Source: JAZDOH01 sp043798815 (GTDB lineage Bacteria > Patescibacteriota > Gracilibacteria > UM-FILTER-43-11). Taken from it: 7,702 bases of DNA. Made by a program: the position numbers and the translations under genes. The DNA is taken from the NCBI GenBank assembly GCA_043798815.1, contig JAZDOH010000063.1:1-7702 (forward strand). Direction: 5' to 3'. The notes under the pieces were generated by a model. It was not told where the DNA came from. It did no database searches and was given only the letters and a program-made list of their open reading frames with translations. This document shows, piece by piece, positions 1 to 4,435 of this stretch. The first letter of the stretch is position 1, and each line of letters starts with the position of its first letter.

Positions 1-552
1 TTTTCGATGATCACGCTTCTTGGCTTCTTCAAGCATTTTCAGATGCTGCGCCAATTCATCCTTCGTGGGAAAGCACGTGCCGTAAATGCGTGTGAGCATT
101 TTCTTGTTTGAATCGCCACGCCAATACGCGCCCGCCACCGATAGTAACTTGAAATTTTTGATTTCTTTACTCGGATCTTCGGCGTGACCCATTTTGCACA
201 AATCCAAAAAATCACCCGGATCATTGGTGGTGATCTTTTTCCCTCCGGCGGCAAATTCTTCAATCAATTCCAACTTGTAGGGATTTTCCCTGAATAATTT
301 TCGGGCTTCCGCAGCAGTCACTTCGTTGAAGATGAATTTTTTCCAATTCGGAAGAATTTCCCGCATCTTGGCTTCAATTTTTGGTAAATCCGCATCGGTA
401 ATTTTATATTCGCCCATATCAAAGTCCTGATAAAAACCCTGTTCGATCGAAGGGCCGATCGCGTTGTGAGCTCCTGTATAAAGTGTTTTTACCGCCTTGG
501 CCAAAAGGTGGGCGCATGTATGACGAAGGGAATCGAGTTGTTGTTGATCCAT
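1..552 (-). CDS. thrS: Threonyl-tRNA synthetase, N-terminal part (C-terminus outside window)
   Basis: This enzyme charges tRNA-Thr with threonine in the cytoplasm. The 184 visible residues cover the second N-terminal (editing) domain, which removes mischarged serine. Its two zinc-type motifs are visible: HTCAH at residues 11-15 and CKMGH at 119-123. The conserved AYWRGDS block is at 142-148 and RIYGT at 155-159. The visible part ends in KRDHRK, the linker leading into the catalytic core, which lies outside the window. Family members usually begin with a TGS domain of about 60 residues. Here the ATG at 552 opens almost directly on the editing domain, so TGS appears absent. An in-frame TTG would add only 16 residues before a stop, so a TGS cannot be hidden upstream without a frameshift. 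No Shine-Dalgarno sequence precedes the ATG. The gene diverges from the plus-strand operon that begins at 653. Identity is confident; TGS loss follows from the sequence shown. Confidence 0.95.
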   Translation of the reverse strand, partial: MDQQQLDSLRHTCAHLLAKAVKTLYTGAHNAIGPSIEQGFYQDFDMGEYKITDADLPKIEAKMREILPNWKKFIFNEVTAAEARKLFRENPYKLELIEEFAAGGKKITTNDPGDFLDLCKMGHAEDPSKEIKNFKLLSVAGAYWRGDSNKKMLTRIYGTCFPTKDELAQHLKMLEEAKKRDHRK

Positions 553-602
553 AGTGGTATTTTCAGAGCGTAAGGTAACATGAGGGCGATCGAAGCGCAA
601 GA

Positions 603-631
603 TTGTTTACAGGAAGGGGTTCTGATAGAAT
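603..631 (+). promoter_or_regulatory. Sigma-70-type promoter for the four-gene operon
   Basis: TTGTTT at 603-608 (-35, 3 of 6 consensus) and TAGAAT at 626-631 (-10, 5 of 6) are separated by 17 bp. A TG at 623-624 gives an extended -10, which can offset the weak -35. Predicted transcription start is near 638, leaving a leader of about 15 nt before the ATG at 653. It lies in the 100-bp gap between the divergent thrS and the operon. No equally convincing thrS promoter was found on the other strand of this gap. Confidence 0.6.
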
Positions 632-652
632 GAATCGCGTTAAACTAACGAC

Positions 653-907
653 ATGCTATTCATTACTGTCATTTACATTTTTCTATTTCTAGTTTTTGTG
701 CTTTTTGCGGCGTTCATCGCCCGTTTGATTAGCCGATACGGTTATTTAGCTCCTAATTTTAAATACGCGCTCGCCATTTTTGGCATCATCACAATCGGTT
801 TGATTACTTTTTCTTTGTATCTGCTCATTCAACTGTACCACGAACAAAGCGCTACCCGATCAGCCCCCCTGAATCCTTCAACATCAACCCGAAGCATCAA
901 TTTTTAA
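653..907 (+). CDS. Small two-helix membrane protein of unknown function
   Basis: I do not recognise this 84-residue protein. It has two clear hydrophobic segments, about residues 3-22 and 38-61. They are joined by a short basic loop (R24, R28, K37) and followed by a 22-residue Ser/Thr/Pro-rich tail. By the positive-inside rule the loop would be cytoplasmic and both ends would face outward. The start is well fixed, because an in-frame TAA lies 12 bases upstream at 641-643. No Shine-Dalgarno sequence is visible. It is the first gene after the promoter at 603-631 and ends only 4 bp before pdxS, so it is probably co-transcribed and may help feed ribosomes to pdxS. Its composition suits a real membrane protein, but its role cannot be inferred. 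Confidence 0.7.
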   Translation: MLFITVIYIFLFLVFVLFAAFIARLISRYGYLAPNFKYALAIFGIITIGLITFSLYLLIQLYHEQSATRSAPLNPSTSTRSINF

Positions 908-911
908 TGGA

Positions 912-1811
912 ATGAAAAAAAACACCCCTCTTCTTAAAAAAGGCCTGGCCCAAATGCTCAAAGGCGGCGTCATCATGGATGTGGTGAATGCGGAGCAGGC
1001 CAAAATCGCCGAGGTGGCCGGAGCGGTGGCCGTGATGGCTTTGGAGCGCGTGCCCGCGGACATTCGAGTGCAAGGTGGCGTGGCCCGCATGAGCGATCCC
1101 GCTTTGATTAAATCAATTCAAAAAGCTGTTACCATCCCGGTGATGGCCAAGGTGCGCATCGGTCATTTTGTGGAAGCGCAGATTCTAGAAGCTTTGGAAG
1201 TTGATTACATCGATGAAAGTGAAGTATTAACTCCAGCAGATGAGGAATTTCACATCGATAAACACGCGTTTCACATTCCCTTTGTGTGTGGAGCGAGAGA
1301 TTTAGGTGAAGCATTGCGACGTCTTGCCGAAGGTGCGAGTATGATCCGCACCAAAGGCGAGGCCGGAACAGGAAACGTGGTGGAAGCAGTGAGACATATG
1401 CGAAGAATAACTGGGGAAATAAAAGAGCTGCAGGAAAAGTGGAATTCTTTAAAAGGGCCCAGGAAGAAATTTATGTTCAAGAAAAAAGCGGAGAGTTTAC
1501 GAGTTCCATTAGAGTTAGTCGAATGGGTTGCTGTTCATGGCAAACTTCCTGTCGTGAATTTTGCCGCCGGCGGCATCGCCACACCGGCGGACGCCGCCAT
1601 GATGATGCAACTCGGATGTGATGGCGTGTTTGTGGGGTCAGGAATTTTTAAATCATCCAATCCTGAGCGCCGCGCCCGGGCAATCGTGGAGGCGGTGACC
1701 CATTACAAAAACCCTAAGCGACTTGCTAAGGCATCGACAAACTTGGGCGAAGCCATGCCAGGGCTTGAAATCAAGGCGTTGGAAACAAAAATGGCTACCC
1801 GAGGACACTGA
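912..1811 (+). CDS. pdxS: PdxS, pyridoxal 5'-phosphate synthase lyase subunit
   Basis: PdxS builds pyridoxal 5'-phosphate (vitamin B6) from ribose 5-phosphate, glyceraldehyde 3-phosphate and ammonia. It is a cytoplasmic TIM-barrel enzyme that normally receives ammonia from the glutaminase PdxT. Family hallmarks are visible: GGVIMDVVNAEQAKIAE at residues 18-34, with D23 matching the substrate-binding aspartate; the catalytic lysines K80 (in VMAKVRIGHF) and K148 (in MIRTKGEAGTGNV); and LPVVNFAAGGIATPADAA at 212-229 with the phosphate-binding VGSGIF at 241-246. At 299 residues it is of normal length and ends in the typical basic tail (RGH). A lysine-rich stretch around residues 180-192 appears a few residues longer than usual. 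No pdxT is present in the window. The stop (TGA, 1809-1811) shares one base with the start of the next gene, implying coupled translation. Confidence 0.97.
   Translation: MKKNTPLLKKGLAQMLKGGVIMDVVNAEQAKIAEVAGAVAVMALERVPADIRVQGGVARMSDPALIKSIQKAVTIPVMAKVRIGHFVEAQILEALEVDYIDESEVLTPADEEFHIDKHAFHIPFVCGARDLGEALRRLAEGASMIRTKGEAGTGNVVEAVRHMRRITGEIKELQEKWNSLKGPRKKFMFKKKAESLRVPLELVEWVAVHGKLPVVNFAAGGIATPADAAMMMQLGCDGVFVGSGIFKSSNPERRARAIVEAVTHYKNPKRLAKASTNLGEAMPGLEIKALETKMATRGH
1801..1805 (+). promoter_or_regulatory. Shine-Dalgarno site for the glycosyltransferase gene
   Basis: GAGGA lies 5 nt before the ATG at 1811, inside the last codons of pdxS. It is the only convincing Shine-Dalgarno sequence seen in the window, and it supports the start at 1811 where the pdxS stop and the next start overlap as TGATG. 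Confidence 0.55.
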
Positions 1812-2887
1812 TGCAATATCTTCTCCCTGCCCTTTCGGCGTTTGTTCTTACTTTGATGGGAATCGTCATCGCCCTTCACGTTTTCCCGAAGCTCGGGCTT
1901 TTGGATCGGCCTAAAAAATATAAACTTAACCGCAAGCCGATCCCCTACCCGGGCGGAATTTTGATTTATCTGGTGTTCACGGCCTTGGCGCTGATCTTTT
2001 TCGATCCAACGTTTAAGTTGCTGGGGTTGCTTTTGGGAGGCGGCATTTTGGTGATTGTGAGCTTTATTGATGACCGGATCAGCCTCCCACCATGGTTGCG
2101 ACTGATCGTGCAGTTTTTGGTAGCCCTCATCATGGTGTGGGTGGGTATTGGAGTGACCCACATCACAAACCCTTTTGGCGGAGAAATCCGACTCGATCAG
2201 TTTCTGGTCACGCTTCAGGTCGGCAACTTTAGCCATGTTTTCTTGGTGCTCTCCGCGATTTTCACGGTGATTTGGATCATGCTCTTAACCAACACCATGA
2301 ACTGGTTGGACGGAATTCCGGGGTTGGTGAGCGGCATTTCAGTGATCGGCGGACTCACGTTGTTTTTCCTCAGCATCTCCCCGCTGGTGAATCAGCCGGA
2401 AATCGCCACTTTATCAGTGATTGTGGCCTGCATGGCATTGGCGTTTTGGCTGTTTGACTTTTATCCGCCCAAATTGCTCCTCGGGGATTCGGGCGCCATG
2501 TTTTTTGGGTTGCTGTTGGCCGTGCTCGCCATTTTTTCAGGCGGAAAAATCGCCACAGCCTTTTTGGTGCTCGGGTTTCCCGTGGTGGACGTGATTTACG
2601 TGATTGGCCGCCGACTTGCCAATAAACAAGCTCCCTGGAAAGGCGGCGAATGGGATAAAAAACGAAAAGCCGTACATTTGCATCATCGGCTGCTTCAATT
2701 CGGCTTCTCCGAACAGCAAACGCTCATCCTCATTTACGCTCTGGCCATCGTCTTCGGAGGCATTGCCTTGCTCGTGGGTACTCAGGGTAAATTTCGGGCG
2801 ATTGTAGCGATCGCAGTCCTTTCATTCATTTTAGGAATTTTTCTAAAACCGAAAAGAAAAGGTACAATAAAAAAAACCAAACTGTGA
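1811..2887 (+). CDS. WecA/TagO/MraY-family undecaprenyl-phosphate sugar-1-phosphate transferase
   Basis: This integral membrane enzyme family transfers a sugar-1-phosphate, often GlcNAc-1-P from UDP-GlcNAc, onto undecaprenyl phosphate on the cytoplasmic side. That step starts synthesis of peptidoglycan, teichoic acid or other glycopolymers. The 358 residues form about ten hydrophobic segments and carry the family signatures in order: LLDRPKKYKLNRKPIPYPGG around 30-49, the metal-binding DDR at 87-89, NTMNWLDGIPGL at 161-172 with D167, LLGDSGAMFFG at 223-233 with D226, and HLHHRL at 289-294. The HxHH motif and the missing MraY-specific context favour a WecA/TagO-like GlcNAc-1-P transferase over MraY. 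Exact sugar specificity cannot be read from sequence alone. The start overlaps the pdxS stop and is preceded by GAGGA. The 3' end overlaps the next gene by 4 bp. Confidence 0.9.
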   Translation: MQYLLPALSAFVLTLMGIVIALHVFPKLGLLDRPKKYKLNRKPIPYPGGILIYLVFTALALIFFDPTFKLLGLLLGGGILVIVSFIDDRISLPPWLRLIVQFLVALIMVWVGIGVTHITNPFGGEIRLDQFLVTLQVGNFSHVFLVLSAIFTVIWIMLLTNTMNWLDGIPGLVSGISVIGGLTLFFLSISPLVNQPEIATLSVIVACMALAFWLFDFYPPKLLLGDSGAMFFGLLLAVLAIFSGGKIATAFLVLGFPVVDVIYVIGRRLANKQAPWKGGEWDKKRKAVHLHHRLLQFGFSEQQTLILIYALAIVFGGIALLVGTQGKFRAIVAIAVLSFILGIFLKPKRKGTIKKTKL

Positions 2888-3663
2888 ATTCAGAACTCTT
2901 TGACATCATCATTCCTTCTCTTGCCTTTTTCATCGCCTTTTTTTTGGCGTACTCGATGGTGGAAATTCTGATCATTTTACTCCTCAACCGGATGATCTTC
3001 CACACGTGGGATTTGACCCCGGAAAAATGGGTACAAAGCAAGGAACTTTATAAGGCCAAAATAAAAATAGTAACTCTGCTTACTATCATCCTCCTGATCG
3101 GCCTTTTGATTTATTTCACGGATTTTTTGACGATTCTTTTTGCGGCAACTCTAGAAATCCAAACTTTGGCGGCGGAAACGCTTTTGGCCATGATCTTGAT
3201 TTACCTCACCACCACGCGCAAATTGACGCGGGAGGGAATAGAGCGTTCCATTCATAAATATCTCTACATTTACATGTCGGTGATCGTTTTCACTTTTACG
3301 ATCACCCTTGCCGACAGCAGTTACGGCCATTACAAGGAATTCATCAACGCCAACGTCACCACCACCATTCGGGGGGTGGAAAAAACGATTGAAAGCCGCG
3401 AAAAAACCGCGCTGGTAGAAAACTTCCGCAAACAGATTTACCAGGGACAATGCACGGAAATCAACTTTTTGAATCAACCCCAAAAAACCACCGTCACCAA
3501 CTTTGTTTACATCACCACCAATGACGATCTGATCCGCGCCGAAACCACTTATGAAGAAGATCCCGACGTCGCCAAAGACCTCCGCGGCCGCCTCTGCACC
3601 GACGGCATCCAAACCTTTCTCCTCACCGACCACGGCCGATGGTATTGGGTGATTGAGTCTTAA
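2884..3663 (+). CDS. Four-helix membrane protein with extracytoplasmic tail, unknown function
   Basis: I do not recognise this 259-residue protein. Hydrophobic segments lie near residues 8-34, 60-79, 81-109 and 127-143. A hydrophilic C-terminal part follows (about 145-259), which would lie outside the membrane if there are four spans and the N-terminus is outside. This tail has two cysteines, C190 and C238, that could form a disulfide, and several short beta-like stretches such as TVTNFVYIT and TFLLTDHGRWYWVIES. The start is GTG at 2884, overlapping the previous stop as GTGA, which is a typical operon junction; no Shine-Dalgarno sequence is visible. It is the last gene of the operon, after the glycosyltransferase, so a cell-envelope role is plausible but unproven. 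Its last 41 bp overlap the convergent RHH gene. Confidence 0.75.
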   Translation: MNSELFDIIIPSLAFFIAFFLAYSMVEILIILLLNRMIFHTWDLTPEKWVQSKELYKAKIKIVTLLTIILLIGLLIYFTDFLTILFAATLEIQTLAAETLLAMILIYLTTTRKLTREGIERSIHKYLYIYMSVIVFTFTITLADSSYGHYKEFINANVTTTIRGVEKTIESREKTALVENFRKQIYQGQCTEINFLNQPQKTTVTNFVYITTNDDLIRAETTYEEDPDVAKDLRGRLCTDGIQTFLLTDHGRWYWVIES

Positions 3664-3796
3664 GTTTATCGATGTAATTCAGAACCAACATACGAAAAAA
3701 GTGTGACTTAATATGGAGGCCGTCTCTGCGCATGGCTTCTTCGATTTGAATGTTTAGCTCATCGGTTACTCTAAAATGGATTCTCTTGGTGCTCAT
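3623..3796 (-). CDS. Small ribbon-helix-helix (CopG/Arc-like) DNA-binding protein
   Basis: A 57-residue protein. Residues 4-10 (KRIHFRV) form a beta strand with alternating exposed R5, H7 and R9, the positions that contact DNA in ribbon-helix-helix dimers, and buried I6, F8 and V10. Helix A is about TDELNIQIEEAMRRDG (11-26). Helix B is about 28-45 (HIKSHFFRMLVLNYIDKL), beginning after the usual turn. Such proteins are dimeric repressors or antitoxins that often control their own promoter. The start is fixed by an in-frame TAA just upstream, and a strong promoter lies about 30 bp away (3827-3855). The core fold ends at residue 45. The tail KTQSPNTIGRGR is encoded antisense to the end of the membrane-protein gene, so the two converge with a 41-bp overlap. 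No toxin gene lies downstream. The fold call rests on pattern, not on a database match. Confidence 0.75.
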   Translation of the reverse strand: MSTKRIHFRVTDELNIQIEEAMRRDGLHIKSHFFRMLVLNYIDKLKTQSPNTIGRGR

Positions 3797-3826
3797 AAAA
3801 TCGCTTTAATACTTTAAAACGTGCGG

Positions 3827-3855
3827 ATTCTATCCTCCCAATTGTCAGCTGTCAA
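3827..3855 (-). promoter_or_regulatory. Strong sigma-70 promoter of the RHH gene
   Basis: Read on the minus strand: a perfect TTGACA -35 (complement at 3850-3855), a 17-bp spacer, and TAGAAT as -10 (complement at 3827-3832). The -10 is identical to that of the operon promoter at 603-631. Predicted transcription start is near 3820, giving a leader of about 24 nt before the ATG at 3796. Confidence 0.75.
3843..3854. promoter_or_regulatory. Candidate RHH operator: two TGTCA direct repeats over the -35
   Basis: TGTCA occurs at 3843-3847 and again at 3850-3854 with a 7-bp period. The second copy overlaps the -35 of the RHH promoter. Ribbon-helix-helix repressors commonly bind short repeated sites at their own promoter, so this is a plausible autoregulatory operator. 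Such short repeats can also arise by chance. Confidence 0.3.
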
Positions 3856-3859
3856 ATTA

Positions 3860-3978
3860 TTTTACGCATTGGCGCGCTGATCTGAACCTTGCCTGCCCCT
3901 CTTAATGGCCTATGTGTAATTCTGGCGCCATTTTTACGCAATTTATGCGCCACTTCTACACCTATTTGGCGCCATTTT
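3860..3978. repeat. Cluster of GGCGCC-type palindromic sites and TTTTACGCA repeats
   Basis: TGGCGCCATTTT occurs identically at 3923-3934 and 3967-3978, 44 bp apart. Related cores are GGCGC at 3871-3875 and TGCGCCA at 3946-3952. TTTTACGCA occurs at 3860-3868 and 3932-3940, 72 bp apart, each followed within a few bases by a GCGC core. The cores at 3924, 3947 and 3968 are 21-23 bp apart, about two helical turns. This looks like a binding-site array for a regulator or host factor. It does not resemble a CRISPR array or iterons of a known origin. Confidence 0.45.
3911..3964. repeat. Imperfect long inverted repeat with symmetric interior loop
   Basis: Arms pair about one centre: TA at 3911-3912 with 3963-3964, GTGTA at 3914-3918 with TACAC at 3957-3961, then a symmetric 4 x 4 unpaired stretch, then TGGCGC at 3923-3928 with GCGCCA at 3947-3952. 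The loop of 18 nt contains TTTTACGCA. There is no U-tract beside it, so it is not an intrinsic terminator. It may be a dimer-binding operator or a cruciform-prone element. Confidence 0.4.
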
Positions 3979-4080
3979 GGCACATTAGATAAAATAAGGG
4001 GCTTCACGCACGTCCCATTATTTTAAGCAAAATTACACAGAATCTGTTAAATATTACGAGGCTTTTAACTAAAAAATGAT

Positions 4081-4109
4081 TTGCCAAAATTAGATTTACT
4101 AAATATAAT
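4081..4109 (+). promoter_or_regulatory. Sigma-70 promoter of the 85-residue gene
   Basis: TTGCCA at 4081-4086 (-35, 5 of 6) and a perfect TATAAT at 4104-4109 (-10) are separated by 17 bp. The predicted start near 4116 gives a leader of about 21 nt before the ATG at 4137. The strength of this match supports the short downstream gene being real, and elp3 may be read through from here. Confidence 0.7.
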
Positions 4110-4112
4110 TAT

Positions 4113-4130
4113 ATTCACTTAATTCACTTA
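4113..4130 (+). repeat. Perfect 9-bp tandem repeat at the transcription start
   Basis: ATTCACTTA is present twice without a gap, at 4113-4121 and 4122-4130. It begins 3 bp after the -10 box and ends 6 bp before the ATG at 4137, covering the predicted transcription start and most of the leader. A protein bound here would block initiation, so it is a candidate operator; a neutral duplication is the alternative. Confidence 0.5.
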
Positions 4131-4136
4131 GTTTAA

Positions 4137-4394
4137 ATGCGCACATATCCAAACATAGTAGGCAGGGGTCCTTATGTTCCAAGTCATCGTGAAGCAGGAG
4201 TGGAAGGAATAAGGAATGCAGCAGTACGCGCGATAAGAGCCGGGACTCTTGCGGACACACCAATGGTTGTAGATTCAGAACCGGCGATAATGAAGCACCC
4301 CGAAGGCCGATCAGACTGGAAATGGCGCTCATTGAATGACCCAAAAGCAAGGAAATTACTTTTCAATGTCTTTGGTGTTGAGTTTGAAAAATAA
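4137..4394 (+). CDS. Unknown 85-residue protein with atypical codon use
   Basis: I do not recognise this protein. It is soluble and moderately basic, has no signal peptide or membrane segment, and shows no motif I can name. Notable stretches are a Gly/Pro-rich N-terminus (NIVGRGPYVPSHREAG), a likely helix around residues 23-36, a Trp pair (W61, W63), and the hydrophobic C-terminal segment KARKLLFNVFGVEFEK. All four isoleucines use ATA and four of nine arginines use AGG or AGA. The neighbouring genes strongly prefer ATT/ATC, suggesting a different origin. A strong promoter lies just upstream, but no Shine-Dalgarno sequence is visible. It ends 41 bp before elp3 and diverges from the RHH gene. 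That it is a gene is supported by the promoter, but with no family match it remains uncertain; the 83-residue antisense frame looks less protein-like. Confidence 0.55.
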   Translation: MRTYPNIVGRGPYVPSHREAGVEGIRNAAVRAIRAGTLADTPMVVDSEPAIMKHPEGRSDWKWRSLNDPKARKLLFNVFGVEFEK

Positions 4395-4435
4395 GCGGTA
4401 AATTCGCAACGTTAGAACTTCCTTTATCTGATCTC

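Larger units (their letters stand above)
3797..4136. other. AT-rich 340-bp intergenic control region between divergent small genes
   Basis: No coding region is visible here. The region holds a promoter for the RHH gene on the minus strand (3827-3855) and a promoter for the 85-residue gene on the plus strand (4081-4109). It also holds a cluster of GGCGCC-type palindromic sites (3860-3978) and an imperfect inverted repeat (3911-3964). Bases about 3985-4080 are AT-rich, and I see no convincing motif in them. The layout suggests shared regulation of the two flanking small genes, but this is inference. Confidence 0.6.

Noticed and set aside
553..652. Promoter for thrS on the minus strand
   Set aside because: Only weak matches were found (for example TTGCGC with a 17-bp spacer to TACCTT), not enough to annotate.
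1703..2236. 177-codon open frame on the minus strand
   Set aside because: It is antisense to the end of pdxS and the start of the glycosyltransferase, both certain. The product is rich in Gln, Lys and His with no domain pattern.
3151..3633. 160-codon open frame on the minus strand
   Set aside because: It lies antisense to the membrane-protein gene, whose frame has clear helices and operon overlaps. The antisense product is low-complexity Gly/Phe/Val-rich, typical of a codon-bias shadow.
3860..3978. CRISPR array, integron attC site or plasmid-type iterons
   Set aside because: Repeats are too short and irregular for CRISPR, no attC core motifs are seen, and no DnaA boxes or replication gene accompany them.
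4099..4350. 83-codon open frame on the minus strand opposite the 85-residue gene
   Set aside because: Its Leu/Ser-rich product lacks a promoter or typical composition, while the plus-strand frame has a consensus promoter just upstream. The choice is not fully certain.
3623..4394. Classical toxin-antitoxin operon
   Set aside because: The RHH protein could be an antitoxin, but no gene follows it in the same direction and the 85-residue protein is divergent and matches no toxin family I know.
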